Positions 42,969 through 52,216 are shown, counted from the stretch's first letter. The stretch: 64,000 nt of DNA from JBBSDP01 sp963754335 (GCA_963754335.1 CAVWFQ010000008.1:472807-536806); one strand, 5' to 3'. Translations and numbers: made by a program. The notes: a model not told the origin generated them from the sequence alone.

Positions 42969-44762
42969 ATGCGGAATCGAAATCGTTTGCTGATGTTCGC
43001 TGTATCGGCCGGCTCTGTGGTGCTGCTGGCAAATCGCACGCAGGCGCAGTTTCGGGCCGGGTCGGATGGACATGCGTTTGATGCGAACAACCGCGTCGGC
43101 AGCGGCGGAGTGAATGGGCCCGGCCGAGGATCGGAAGGGGGCGTCAGCGGCAACGATATCGTCACCGGCAATGTGACCGGCGGCCGCCAGTTTCGCGGCG
43201 GCGTTGACTACACCGATCCCTGGGCGTTTCGCGGCGACATCGCCGGACGTGGAGTGGATTCGTTCATACGCGATTCCTCCGGCGTGCCGACGGCGTACGC
43301 TCCCGCTTTCAGTTCCGATCAGCCGCGCGCGTTTTACGGCGATTCGCGCGGAGTCGTCGCGCCGGTCGGATCGGCGAAACTCGGCTTCACAGGCGCGTAT
43401 GTCGGCACCAGCCTGCAGTCGTCCAATCCATATTCCTCCTCCCTTGTCCAGGCGCAAACTGACGTCATCCAGAGCAATCGCATCGGATCGACACAGGTCG
43501 TCGGCTACGACCAGAGCCTGAATAGCAGCGTGCTCGCCTTGCCTGGAAGCCTCGACTCGTCGGCGCCGAATATGCAGAGCGTACTTCTGGCGACGCCACT
43601 AACCGGTGTGATGCAATTGAACGGCCAGAACTCCGGCGACAATTTCATTCTCGATCGATATCTGGCGACGCGCCTCCCCGGCGAATCGCTGCCGCAGGAC
43701 ATCAGCAATGCGACCATTCAGCGGATGCAGCAGGATTTGCAGGTGCAATCCGATACAGTGACCGGCCAGCCCCTGAATCCCCCGATCACGGATAACTCGC
43801 TGAACGGCAGCGGCAATGCAGGAAAGAAAAGCGGAAACGGCAGCCAGCCCGGCGCCAACGGCCCGATTCAATCAAGTCCACTCAATGGAAGTCAGTCGAT
43901 CTCGAGCGATCCGCTCAACCCGGCAATCAATCCCCAGCAGCCGCTCGATTCGCAGGGCGCGGCCCCGGAATCGTTTCGCCGCAGCCTGACGGTCCCTCCG
44001 GCTCGTCAAAGCTCGCAATACGCCGAATTGAGGAAGCGGCTGGATAAATACAACGCCGACCACGGCATCACCGACGAAGAGGCGAATCGCCAGTTTCGTC
44101 TGGAACAACACGCACTCGCCCAGGCCAATCCCGCTGCCGGCCAGAAAAACACGGCCGGCGGAACCACGCGACCTGCAAACCCGGGCCAGGTTGCGGAAAA
44201 CCCCATCGCTCCCGAAAAGGAAAACGGGCCGCCGGTCAAGATCACCTCCCTGGCCGCCGGGGTGAAGGCCAAGGGTCTGCACGATCTGCTGGCGGCGGGT
44301 GAAGATCTTATGCGGGAAGACAAGTTCGCCTCGGCGATCCTGAAATTCAACGATGCCGAGAAGGTAGCCCCCAATAATCCGCTGACCGCGCTGGGAAGGG
44401 CCCATGCCGAACTCGGCGCGGCTTATTACGGCAAGGCCGAGGCGGATCTACGCCGCGTCGTTGCGGTCGATCCCGCGCTGCTCATGGGTCAGTTCGATCT
44501 GAGCGCCGTCATGAATGCTCAGCGCCTGGCCTACGTGCAGAAGGATTTGAAAGACCTGGCCGCCAAAGACACCCGCTCGGAGCGTCCCTGGTTCCTGCTG
44601 GCCTACATCGCCTACAACACCGGCGACAGCGCCGCCGCCTCTCAGTATCTTGACGAGGCCCAGAAGCGAACGATGGCCAACGATCGGGTCATCCAGTTGA
44701 TGAAGTCGCACTGGGCCTTATCGACTCCGACGACCAAGCCGGCGCAGGACCTCAATAAATAA
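42969..44762 (+). CDS. Secreted low-complexity protein with C-terminal TPR-like repeats
   Basis: ATG 42969 follows AGAGG and is directly followed by a signal peptide (LLMFAVSAGSVVLLANRTQAQ). Residues 30-300 are Gly/Ser/Asn-rich (RVGSGGVNGPGRGSEGGVSG) with few predicted structures. Residues about 310-420 are Pro/Asn/Gln-rich, and the C-terminal 150 residues contain TPR-like helices: KGLHDLLAAGEDLMREDKFASAILKFNDAEKVAPNN, PWFLLAYIAYNTGDSAAASQYLDEAQKRT. The total is 597 residues with no frame break. Planctomycete envelopes carry many such secreted TPR proteins; the partner is unknown. An upstream ATG at 42942 is possible but would bury the signal peptide. Confidence 0.72.
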   Translation: MRNRNRLLMFAVSAGSVVLLANRTQAQFRAGSDGHAFDANNRVGSGGVNGPGRGSEGGVSGNDIVTGNVTGGRQFRGGVDYTDPWAFRGDIAGRGVDSFIRDSSGVPTAYAPAFSSDQPRAFYGDSRGVVAPVGSAKLGFTGAYVGTSLQSSNPYSSSLVQAQTDVIQSNRIGSTQVVGYDQSLNSSVLALPGSLDSSAPNMQSVLLATPLTGVMQLNGQNSGDNFILDRYLATRLPGESLPQDISNATIQRMQQDLQVQSDTVTGQPLNPPITDNSLNGSGNAGKKSGNGSQPGANGPIQSSPLNGSQSISSDPLNPAINPQQPLDSQGAAPESFRRSLTVPPARQSSQYAELRKRLDKYNADHGITDEEANRQFRLEQHALAQANPAAGQKNTAGGTTRPANPGQVAENPIAPEKENGPPVKITSLAAGVKAKGLHDLLAAGEDLMREDKFASAILKFNDAEKVAPNNPLTALGRAHAELGAAYYGKAEADLRRVVAVDPALLMGQFDLSAVMNAQRLAYVQKDLKDLAAKDTRSERPWFLLAYIAYNTGDSAAASQYLDEAQKRTMANDRVIQLMKSHWALSTPTTKPAQDLNK

Positions 44763-44787
44763 GACAGCGCTGTGCTTGTTTCCCCTC

Positions 44788-44915
44788 GTTGAACGTTGAA
44801 CGTTCAGCGTTGAGCGTTGAACGTTGAACGTTAATTCTCGAATTGAACGTTCAACGTCCAACGCTCAACTTCCAACGCTCAACTTCCAACGTTCAACTTC
44901 CAACGTTCAACGACA
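44788..44915. repeat. GTTGAACGTTGAACG repeat cluster
   Basis: Iterated GTTGAACGTT / AACGTTCAAC blocks in both orientations fill the gap between the TPR gene and the FmdB gene. Because the unit is itself palindromic (AACGTT), the cluster can fold in many registers. Confidence 0.8.
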
Positions 44916-44936
44916 GAAATACCAACGATTTGATTA

Positions 44937-45170
44937 TCAGTCGGACGCGCACGGTCCCGGCCCGCCACATCGCCCGCACATGCCCGGCGATGAATCCATC
45001 GAAGCGGATTTTCCTGACGACTCGCCTCCAACCGCGAAAACGCTCAGCGCCCGTGTCGTCTTTTCCGATCCGCATTTGGGGCACTTGCACCGCTCGCCGC
45101 CGCTCATCGAGCGAACGAGCTCTTCGAATTTCTCGTGGCATTTCTCGCAGGCGTATTCGTAAATGGGCAT
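44937..45170 (-). CDS. FmdB-type zinc ribbon protein
   Basis: From ATG 45170 the 77-residue product begins MPIYEYACEKCHEKFEELV, the standard N terminus of the FmdB regulatory-protein family. It has the zinc ligands CEKC and CKCPKCG and a C-terminal MCGRCGGPGPC. Such small proteins are probably cytoplasmic and are of uncertain role (FmdB was named as a regulator of formamidase/amidase genes). It lies 29 bases downstream of the gene for another zinc-ribbon protein on the same strand. Confidence 0.88.
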   Translation of the reverse strand: MPIYEYACEKCHEKFEELVRSMSGGERCKCPKCGSEKTTRALSVFAVGGESSGKSASMDSSPGMCGRCGGPGPCASD

Positions 45171-45199
45171 GAGGAAAGTCTCCGAGTTGGGCATTCGAT

Positions 45200-45484
45200 T
45201 CAAAAGGGCGGCCCACATTCCGGACAACGCCAAATGCCAGCCGCCCGAGTTCCGTACAGATTATACCCGCATTTTCCGCAGCAGCCTTCTTTGGGTTGCC
45301 GCCGTTCAACGATCCTTCCAATCGCCATTCCCGAAAACGAGCTGACGATGACAGTCGATATTGCGATCACCAGCTTCTGACGATCTAGGTGAATGTGGAA
45401 AATTCGATCGCAGCCCAACAGAAACGCAACGCCGATCGGCGCAGAAAGGATTGACAGGATTTTCAAGAACGAATGCCTTGTCAT
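45200..45484 (-). CDS. Small membrane protein with C-terminal zinc ribbon
   Basis: The 94-residue product (ATG 45484) has two hydrophobic segments (LKILSILSAPIGVAFLLGC, LVIAISTVIVSSFSGMAIG) and a C-terminal CGKCGYNLYGTRAAGIWRCPECG. The CGxCGYNLxG...CPECG ending recurs in many small planctomycete membrane proteins of unknown function. It is upstream of the FmdB-like gene, probably in one operon. Confidence 0.65.
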   Translation of the reverse strand: MTRHSFLKILSILSAPIGVAFLLGCDRIFHIHLDRQKLVIAISTVIVSSFSGMAIGRIVERRQPKEGCCGKCGYNLYGTRAAGIWRCPECGPPF

Positions 45485-45584
45485 AGATCGTCCTTGTCTG
45501 TCCCCTCTGCCCGACTATCCTACGCACCATCCACCGCGGCGAATAACACGCCGTGCGGCCCAAGCAACGCGGAAGGAAATCGAC

Positions 45585-46669
45585 ATGGCGGGACCAATCC
45601 AATCAGTCTTTGACACGACGAAATTCATCAACACTTCCCAGCTCGGCGGAATCGAGGCCTACACGCTCGACGAGGGCCCCGCTCGCGGCGTGCGCCCTTA
45701 TGCGTGAATACCGGCGGCGGACTGCGCTATCGCATCCTCGCCGACCGCGGAATGGATATCGACCAGGCTTCCTGGAATCAGCACAATCTGACCTTTCTTA
45801 CGCACAAAGGCGTCACTCCGCCGAGCCGCGGATACGACCGCGGGCTCGACTGGCTGCGCAGCTTTTTTGGCGGACTGCTGACGACGTGCGGGCCGACCAA
45901 CCTCGGTCCGCCGGGCCAGGACGGCAGCGAGGAGCTTGGGCTGCATGGGCCGCATTCCAATACCGCCGCGGCGATCGAGTCCGTCATTCTCCCCGATGCC
46001 CATACGGGACGAACGCGCATGTCGGTCACTGGATCGGTTCGATACGGCTCATTTTACAATCCGTGCGTCGAGTTGCGCCGGACGATCGCCTCGGAACTGG
46101 GCGGGAGTTCGATCGACTTCACTGACGATTTCTACAACGCCGGCAATCAGTCGGTGCCGCATGCATGGCTGCTTCACATCAACTTCGGTTATCCGCTCGT
46201 TGATGCCGGCGCAGAGCTTTGCTGGGACTCGCGCGCCCCTGAGCCGCTGGACGATCCGGAATGCCAGCGGCGATTCGCCCCCGGCTCGGATTACAAGCGC
46301 ATCCCCGGCCCGCAGGAACGAAACCGCGGCCCGACGTCAGCGGTGGCGGCGATTTTTCCCAAGCCAACGGATCGCAAGGGAAACACCACCGTCGCCATCG
46401 TCAATCGCAAGCTGCCGCTGGCCGTGGCCATTCATTACAACACGCGGGAATTCCCGCGCTGCGGCAACTGGCAGCACTTTGGCCCGGGAGAATATGTGAC
46501 GGCGCTCGAACCGATGAACGGCACCGTCAATGGCCGTTGGCGCGACCGCGAAGAAGGGCTGATGGACACGATCGAGCCGGGCGCTCATAAGCGATATCAC
46601 TATTCGATCGAGGTGGTGAGCGATCGGAAGAGGATTGAGGAATTGCGGAAGCTCTATGGCAAGAGTTAG
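45585..46669 (+). CDS. DUF4432 / aldose 1-epimerase-like protein, frameshifted
   Basis: From ATG 45585 (GGAAGGAAAT upstream) the frame gives MAGPIQSVFDTTKF...GIEAYTLDEGPARGVRP and stops at 45707. The second frame continues VNTGGGLRYRILADRGMDI and then FFGGLLTTCGPTNLGPPG, GLHGPHSNTAA, VPHAWLLHINFGYPLVDAG, AIHYNTREFPRCGNW and GRWRDREEG to 46669. The break is at about 45698 beside GTGCGCC. The galactose-mutarotase-like fold and conserved RGMDI, LHG and HINFGYPL stretches place it in DUF4432, sugar-binding enzymes of unsettled reaction. Its stop overlaps the convergent gene's stop by 4 bases. Confidence 0.78.
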
Positions 46670-47256
46670 CCCTCCGGCGTGTCGATCAATTCCTGCAAAC
46701 GGCTTGCAAGCTCGGCGGGAAATCGATCCTTCCACGTCGAGTCGATCAGTCCGACCTCCAGCATATCCTGAAGGTGCACCTGGTCTTTGCGGCGAAACGA
46801 CGTGAGCTTCATCCGAACCAGCGCCTCGAGCGACAAGACGCGAAACTGGTCCGGCTTCTCCGACTCATTCACATCGGCCGATGGCAGGAGATCACCGGGC
46901 CGGATGGTTTCCCTTGCGGGGACGATATGCACCGCGTTGCGCGGAGTATGCATCGGACCGTCGAGGAACATATCGATACCGGAGACCTGTTGTCTAATGA
47001 ATCCAACCGATTCCAGCGCTCGCGCCGCATGATCCAAGTCAGTCCGGCGAAGCAGTAGATCCACATCCTGCGTATTGCGCACTGCCGTCGGATCGATTGT
47101 CGCAACCCATGCTGCCACCGCGTTTCCACCGACTACGGCATAGGGCACGCTCGCCGCGTCGAGCGCTGCGGTGGCACGTAATAATCTTTCACGTACGCGT
47201 TCCACGGCAAGTACCATCCTGTCGAGAAGCGTTTGATAAGTCGACGCCGGTATCAC
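46666..47256 (-). CDS. Nucleotidyltransferase-like protein (AbiEii/MNT-related)
   Basis: The 196-residue product has VPYAVVGGNAVAAWVATIDP and RNTQDVDLLLRRTDL, the GG..A...DxD-type core of minimal nucleotidyltransferases related to AbiEii toxins. A helical C terminus contains SLEALVRMKLTSFRRKDQVHLQDML. No partner antitoxin (AbiEi-like) is adjacent, so it may be an orphan or a housekeeping member of the fold. The start is a GTG at 47256. Only short spacers and hairpins lie upstream. Confidence 0.6.
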   Translation of the reverse strand: MIPASTYQTLLDRMVLAVERVRERLLRATAALDAASVPYAVVGGNAVAAWVATIDPTAVRNTQDVDLLLRRTDLDHAARALESVGFIRQQVSGIDMFLDGPMHTPRNAVHIVPARETIRPGDLLPSADVNESEKPDQFRVLSLEALVRMKLTSFRRKDQVHLQDMLEVGLIDSTWKDRFPAELASRLQELIDTPEG

Positions 47257-47283
47257 AATCGGGATTATACCGCTGGCCCATGG

Positions 47284-47565
47284 ATCACGAGCGCGTTCGA
47301 ATGAAATTCCCGATTCGCCCGCTTGGGCGACGATTTCAAGGAGCCGCGCACGAAGTAAGCGGGAAAGTGCTGGTTAAACGAGGGAACTTCCCCGCCTACT
47401 TCGTGCGCGGCTCTTAAGCACGCATTACGAGTTCGTTCGCAACGAATTCCCGACTCTCCCGCCTAAGCGAGGATTTTAAGGGAGCCGCGCACAAAGTAAG
47501 CGGGAAAGTGCTGGTTAAACGAGGGAACTTTCCCGCTTACTTCGTGCGCGGCTCTTAAGCACGCA
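47284..47565. repeat. Tandem 140-bp unit with a strong hairpin, two copies
   Basis: Two direct copies (about 47284-47424 and 47425-47565) each contain a long hairpin, 47341-47413 and 47482-47554. Its arms are GAGCCGCGCACGAAGTA and its complement, extended by AGCGGGAAAGT/ACTTTCCCGC. The flanking ACGAGCGCGTTCG motif occurs three times. The block lies directly after the RNase D stop and may be its terminator region. Confidence 0.85.
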
Positions 47566-48882
47566 TCACGAGCGCGTTCGCAGCAGATTTTCCGACCATT
47601 CCAGCGTGAACTTCGATTCGCCTTTGAGGAGCTGCGACAGCTTTTCGCCAAGCGCTTCGCTGCGCCATCCCTGCATGAGCGGGCTATCCGTCGGGTCACC
47701 CCCGCCCTGAAGCAGGCGGTAGAACTCGCCGATCTCCTGCCGGTTGGTGAGGAGCGATGGATCGATGCCTCGGCCATATGCCAGGCACTGCGCCGACGCC
47801 CAGAGCGCATCGGCACGGAACTTGTCGGCGGGGGAGGGTTCAATTTCTCGCGGCGATGGGAGCGAATCAACGGGGAGATCCAGGGCGTGCAGCGTCGTCT
47901 GCACGATTTGCGCCCCGTGCGCCGCCTCCACCGGACGCGGCAGGCCGCGCACACGGGCGAGCTTTTCGACGGACTTGACCGGGGTGCGGGCCAGGTCGAT
48001 CAGGATTTCATCGCGCAGAAACACGCGCGGGGGAACATCGTGGGCCCGAGCTGAGACGTCGCGCCAAACCGTCAATTCGCGCAACACCGCCAGATTCCGC
48101 GGCTGTAGCGCGCCGGCGCCGCGAACGCGCAGGTATTGTGATTCGGGATCGAAGCGGTAGAGCGACGTATTGCATTGGGCCGCGCACTCCGACGCCGCCC
48201 ATTCGGCGTGCCCTTTTTCCTCCAGTCGCCTGCGCAGTTCCGCCCGCATCAGCGGTAGATAGCGCACATCATCGGCGGCATAGCGGAGTTGCACTTCCGA
48301 GAGCGGCCGCTGGTCCCAGTGTGTGAAGGTAAGGCCTTTTCCCAATTTCACGCCGGCCAACTCCATCACCAGTTTCGACAGCGATGCCGGATAAGGAAGC
48401 GCGACGAATCCGGCGGCGATCTGGGTGTCGAATACGTTTGCGGGAGCGCGGCCCAGGTGGCGGATGACCGGTTCGATGTCCTGTTGGCCGGCGTGGACGA
48501 TCTTTTCCACCGACGGATCGCAGAGCAATTCCCAGAACGGACGCAAGTCGATTTTCGCCAGCGGATCGATCAGCACCACGCGCTGCGCGGAAGCGGTTTG
48601 AATCAAACAAAGCTTGGGAAAATAAGTCAGTTCGCCGATAAACTCCGTGTCATAGGCGAAGGATCCGGCGGATCGCAGATGTTCGAGAAGTGAATCCAGC
48701 TCCGAATCGGAAGAGACCATGTCAGCGGCGCCGCGGGCAATCAACGGATGGTCCGGCAGGTGAGAGTCGTCAGAAGCAGGCGGCTCATCGAGATGAGCCG
48801 ACGCGTGGCTGCGGGCGCGATGCGCGGAACGTGAATAGGGGCGCTTGCGGTTGGTAGCTGCCGGATCGTTCAATGGTTCCAT
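47566..48882 (-). CDS. rnd: Ribonuclease D (3'-5' exoribonuclease with HRDC domain)
   Basis: The DEDD exonuclease motifs are all present: FAYDTEFIGE (Exo I, Asp and Glu), VEKIVHAGQQDIEPV (Exo II, Asp) and RYAADDVRYLPLM (Exo III, Tyr and Asp). The HRDC region starts near residue 250 (RNLAVLRELTVWRDVSARAHDVPPRVFLRDEIL). RNase D trims 3' ends of tRNA precursors. The gene is intact at 438 residues. The N-terminal 54 residues up to MVSSDSELDSLL are basic and unusual, so the start could be ATG 48720 instead. Downstream lies the tandem hairpin block. Confidence 0.9.
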   Translation of the reverse strand: MEPLNDPAATNRKRPYSRSAHRARSHASAHLDEPPASDDSHLPDHPLIARGAADMVSSDSELDSLLEHLRSAGSFAYDTEFIGELTYFPKLCLIQTASAQRVVLIDPLAKIDLRPFWELLCDPSVEKIVHAGQQDIEPVIRHLGRAPANVFDTQIAAGFVALPYPASLSKLVMELAGVKLGKGLTFTHWDQRPLSEVQLRYAADDVRYLPLMRAELRRRLEEKGHAEWAASECAAQCNTSLYRFDPESQYLRVRGAGALQPRNLAVLRELTVWRDVSARAHDVPPRVFLRDEILIDLARTPVKSVEKLARVRGLPRPVEAAHGAQIVQTTLHALDLPVDSLPSPREIEPSPADKFRADALWASAQCLAYGRGIDPSLLTNRQEIGEFYRLLQGGGDPTDSPLMQGWRSEALGEKLSQLLKGESKFTLEWSENLLRTRS

Positions 48883-49068
48883 GTTTCCACTTCCGCGGGA
48901 CTTGATGCTTTCGCCGACGCCTCATGCGACGGCACTTGACGTAGAATATGCGGCGGGGGATGAACCGGCCAGCGGTCCGATAAACTTTGATGACCGAAGA
49001 TTAATCCCGTTCCATTCCGATTGGCTGGCGGACTCTCGAAAATTGCGACAAATTTGCCATCGATTTAC

Positions 49069-49098
49069 TTGAAATCGGGCATTATGTCTGTTTAAGAT
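49069..49098 (+). promoter_or_regulatory. Candidate sigma70-type promoter
   Basis: TTGAAA, an 18-base spacer, then TAAGAT, in an AT-rich patch of an otherwise GC-rich 272-base gap, about 58 bases before the next gene's ATG. The match is moderate and only by eye. Confidence 0.3.
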
Positions 49099-49155
49099 GC
49101 GGTCGAAGAGGGAATAGTTGAGGCGGGGACCAGAACATTTCTGGGAGGAGCAGTC

Positions 49156-49521
49156 ATGAATCTGACCTACGCGGTGGACCGCCTTTTGGACAGCGGCTGG
49201 AGATATCTCGGCGAGATCGATGTCGAACACCTGCCCGATGGGCGGCCTTTCCCATCGGTTATGTCGGTTCAGCGCGAATTCGCGCGGGCCGGGCTCGAGC
49301 TTTCGATCAAGCAGAATCTAATGTTTGGTTGTTATAGGGCCACTTGGGGTCCGATCGGCGAGCCGCTCGATCCTTCCCACGCCGCCGACGCGCGGCATGG
49401 AATGGTGGTCGGGGATTGCGAGCGCGAATCCGCTGTCTATGCACTCTCCCAGCTTCGTGCCGCCCAGGCCGAGTATCAGCTCGGCGGGGTCGGACTCGAA
49501 ATGGCCGGTGCGCTCGTCTGA
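49156..49521 (+). CDS. Hypothetical protein, 121 residues
   Basis: A good ribosome binding site (GGGAGGAG) precedes ATG 49156. The product reads MNLTYAVDRLLDSGWRYLGE, LPDGRPFPSVMSVQREFARAG, FGCYRATWGPIGEP, DARHGMVVGDCERESAVYALSQLRAAQAE. It has no signal peptide or membrane segment. I do not recognise it. It is transcribed convergently with the kinase operon at 49583-51045. Confidence 0.65.
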   Translation: MNLTYAVDRLLDSGWRYLGEIDVEHLPDGRPFPSVMSVQREFARAGLELSIKQNLMFGCYRATWGPIGEPLDPSHAADARHGMVVGDCERESAVYALSQLRAAQAEYQLGGVGLEMAGALV

Positions 49522-49582
49522 GTGCGCGCGGTTTGCTTTTCGGATGTAATGATTCGTTGACTCGGTCGAGACATTCCGGGTC

Positions 49583-49816
49583 TCACCTCTCCCATTTCAT
49601 CGACGTGATTTGTCCCATCAGGAATGTGATCGAATAACGCTCGCCGACCTGTGGTGCGCCGGCGATCACATGCTCTGGAATTCGTACGATGGTTTGCGTG
49701 GTCGAGGGTTCATCCAGCCGGATGATCTGCAATTCGAAATAGCGATCGCCATGAATTGTGAACGGGCGGAAGGCTTCAATTCGAACGGTCCATGAGCCGA
49801 CAATGGGAAGACTCAT
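49583..49816 (-). CDS. Hypothetical beta-rich protein, 77 residues
   Basis: Reads MSLPIVGSWTVRIEAFRPF, FELQIIRLDEPSTTQTIVRIPEHVIAGAPQVGERYSI. It starts 7 bases after the PfkB kinase stop, with GAGGCGAG as the likely ribosome binding site within that junction, so it is the last gene of a three-gene operon. It looks like a small beta-barrel; the family is unknown to me. Confidence 0.6.
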   Translation of the reverse strand: MSLPIVGSWTVRIEAFRPFTIHGDRYFELQIIRLDEPSTTQTIVRIPEHVIAGAPQVGERYSITFLMGQITSMKWER

Positions 49817-49823
49817 TCTCGCC

Positions 49824-50757
49824 TCAAAGCCTGGCGTAAGTGTCGTCGAACCCGCGGATGCCGGCGGAGGCGCCGAGAGCCGTGCAGCAGTCGGCGGCGG
49901 TGCGATTGGCCAGTTGCCCGGCTTGGCGCAGCGGCATATTCCGTATCAGGCCGGTCAGCAGGCCGGCAAACCACGTGTCGCCGGCGCCGGTGGTGTCGAC
50001 GACTTTGATTGGATAGGCGGGGACGTGGATGGCGGGTCCGCTGCCGTCTTCGAGCAGGCATCCCTCGGCGTCGAGCTTGATCCCAATCAACCCGCGCGGC
50101 ATCCGCTTGCGGAAAGCGGCAATCATTCCTGCCGGTTCCCGCTCGCCGGTCAGCGCGATCGCTTCGCCGCGGCTGGGAATAAATGCGTCAAGGTGCGGAA
50201 GGATCGGCTCAAGTTCTTCCCAGGGTCCCGGCGGCGTGACTGTTTCAAGAACGATTCGTGTCTGAGGCGCGGTGCTTCGCAATTCGGCGAGCAGGGGAGC
50301 CAGATGCGGCGTGAGCGCGGGCAGCAACCCGAAATACCCGATCTGTACGTATTTGCATTTTGCGAAAATTGGAAAGCAGCGCCGAAATAGAGCCGGATCG
50401 ATCAATCGCGACGCCCCAAGCGTGTGGAAAAAGCAACGCTCTCCGCCGGGTTCAACCGCCACGACGGTCGCGCTGGTCTGCGCGTTGGGCGTGGTGAAAA
50501 CGGCCGATGTATCGACTTTGTTTTCCCGCAACTGAGCGGTGACGGCCGCGCCGAGTACATCGGTTCCGACCAGTCCTGCCGCCGCGACTTTCATCCCAAG
50601 CCGCGCCATGGCGATCGCCGTGTTGGGGGCATTGCCTCCGGTCGTGAGCGTGACCGAGTTGATCAGGTGCAACCCGCCGGGTGACAGGTGGATGGCGCAG
50701 ATCGATCGGCTCCCCGATCAAATCCGCCACGATCAGTCCGAAAATGGCCGCATCCAT
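49824..50757 (-). CDS. PfkB-family sugar kinase, frameshifted near the N terminus
   Basis: From ATG 50757 the product starts MDAAIFGLIVADLIGEPIDLR. At about 50695 (CTGCGCCATCC) the frame changes and continues HLSPGGLHLINSVTLTTGGNAPNTAIAMARLG (PfkB signature 1 region). It ends through VVDTTGAGDTWFAGLLTGL (signature 2, with the catalytic Asp and the GAGD anion hole). It phosphorylates a sugar or nucleoside with ATP in the cytoplasm; the substrate is not evident. The upstream neighbour is an 86-residue hypothetical gene and the downstream neighbour a 77-residue one, all minus strand with gaps of 27 and 7 bases. Confidence 0.85.
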
Positions 50758-50784
50758 TTGATTTGCAACGCGAGGTATGGAGGC

Positions 50785-51045
50785 TCAGGGCTTCTCGATT
50801 TCCAGGTGGGAATAATCATCGAGGTTAAGCGTGGTCAGTTCGCCATCGTCTTTGCGGAGCGTCAGTCGATCAAGCCAGAGCTTGTCACCCAGCGAGTGGG
50901 CGAACCAGCTTCCGGTCGGCTTTTGCTCATAAGCGAGGATGGTGCCCGTCACATCGCTGGCCCAGGCGAAATCGCGGCCGCCGATCTGCTGGGTCACCTT
51001 CACGCGCGCTCCGGGCTTCAGACTCTGTCGAATCGCATCATCCAT
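50785..51045 (-). CDS. Hypothetical protein, 86 residues
   Basis: Reads MDDAIRQSLKPGARVKVTQQIGGRDFAWASDVTGTIL, then FAHSLGDKLWLDRLTLRKDDGELTTLNLDDYSHLEI. The repeated beta pattern suggests an SH3-like barrel. It is the first gene of the PfkB kinase operon, 27 bases upstream of the kinase start. Not recognised. Confidence 0.6.
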   Translation of the reverse strand: MDDAIRQSLKPGARVKVTQQIGGRDFAWASDVTGTILAYEQKPTGSWFAHSLGDKLWLDRLTLRKDDGELTTLNLDDYSHLEIEKP

Positions 51046-51099
51046 GGTAAAGAAAGTTAAGATCCAGAAGTCAAAAGGTCAAAATTCCGAGCTTCCCTC

Positions 51100-51129
51100 T
51101 TTTAGCGGCCGCCCGAAGGGCTGCGTTTT
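51100..51129. repeat. Partial TTTTAGC...CTGCG repeat
   Basis: TTTTAGCGGCCGCCCGAAGGGCTGCG resembles the first hairpin of the elements at 10795 and 26490, without their second hairpin. Located between the DUF1206 stop and the 86-residue gene. Confidence 0.5.
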
Positions 51130-51158
51130 CCGCCGAGCAAGATACGCCCTGAACTCAT

Positions 51159-52023
51159 TCATTTCGCTCTAATCCGTCGAAACATTGCCAGAATGAGCTG
51201 GTACGATCCGAACGCGATCAACCCCGCCGCGACGATCGCGAGCAGCCAGCGTCCCGAGGGCTCGCCCCGGATCCATGCCAGCGCTCCTCCGAAGCCCCGC
51301 GCTTCCTTTGGATCGGTGCGATAAGCTGCCACGACGAGAAAGATGCCGATCGGGATAAACGCCACCCCGCGCGATCAATCCGAAACGGCCGAGTGCGTTG
51401 ATCAGACGCCGCGCCATCGGACTGACGCGGAGCGGATCGTTGATGTTCATTCGCCGCGCGGCGGCGACCTGCACGAGCGCGAAGACGATCATCCCCACGC
51501 CCACGCCGGCCACCGCCCACCTTCCCAGCGGGAACGACATGAGGATGGCGGTCCATTCCACGGTCGCACGATCTTCACGTCCGCGATGTTCCGCGGCCAT
51601 GAGGTGGGCCATCTGGAGGAGCGTGTGAATGATCCCGACGACAAAACCGCAATAGGCAAACCCAGTGAACAAGAAACCCAACCGCCGGGCGTATCCCTTG
51701 TAACTATGGCCGAAGTGTTCGGGATCGAGCAGCCCGCGAACGAAAGACCAGACGGCGAACCCCGCGAGTCCCAGTGTGAGCAGCACGATCAGAACCCAGC
51801 CGAATCTGTGTTCGGCGAGGAAACGGATGGCGCCGTGCGTGCCGGAGGTTCTCCCGCCGGGGTTGGAGGCCGCGACGATCGCCAGGCTGCCGATGACGCA
51901 ATAGACGACACCCCGTGCGGCGTAGCCGGCGCGGGCCAGCCCCGCGATCCATGGCGCCATCGGCCGCGCCGCTTTGCGCAATTCATTCTCCGCTCGAACA
52001 ACCGCCTGCGGCGCCTTTGTCAT
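51159..52023 (-). CDS. DUF1206 membrane protein, frameshifted
   Basis: The product has six or so membrane segments in repeated units: ARAGYAARGVVYCVIGSLAIVAA, FGWVLIVLLTLGLAGFAVWSFVRGL, GFLFTGFAYCGFVVGIIHTLL, GRWAVAGVGVGMIVFALVQV and, after a frame change at about 51366 (GCGCGGGG), FIPIGIFLVVAAYRTDPKEARGFGGALAWI and LLAIVAAGLIAFGSYQLILAMF. The thrice-repeated ARxGYxARGxxY...G pattern is DUF1206. It is an inner-membrane protein of unknown function. Total about 287 residues ending at 51159. Confidence 0.8.
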
Positions 52024-52135
52024 GCTCCAACGTTATCGGCCATTCCGACGTCCAGTCGGAATCTTAGGTCAAGGTGGATTAGAGGGCCTCGAATATCGAG
52101 CGGCCGAGGTGGCGGGAAAGGAAAGATCACCAATG

Positions 52136-52177
52136 CGCGCGAATCGGGCGGATCACTCGATCCGCCCGATTCGCGCG
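52136..52177 (-). terminator. Strong hairpin downstream of the LamG gene
   Basis: A perfect 19-base stem (CGCGCGAATCGGGCGGATC and complement) with a 4-base loop, about 40 bases after the LamG gene's stop on the minus strand. No T-tract follows, so it may be a processing or pausing hairpin rather than a strict terminator. Confidence 0.55.
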
Positions 52178-52216
52178 TTACGCTGCCGGGAAAGCGGCTT
52201 CTCCAAAGTGCATGGC

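Noticed and set aside
46666..47256. AbiE toxin-antitoxin system
   Set aside because: The nucleotidyltransferase-like gene has no adjacent antitoxin or regulator gene; only hairpins and rnd lie next to it, so a defence role is not supported.
47284..47565. CRISPR array
   Set aside because: Only two direct units of about 140 bases with long internal hairpins and no short regular repeat-spacer pattern; no cas genes nearby.
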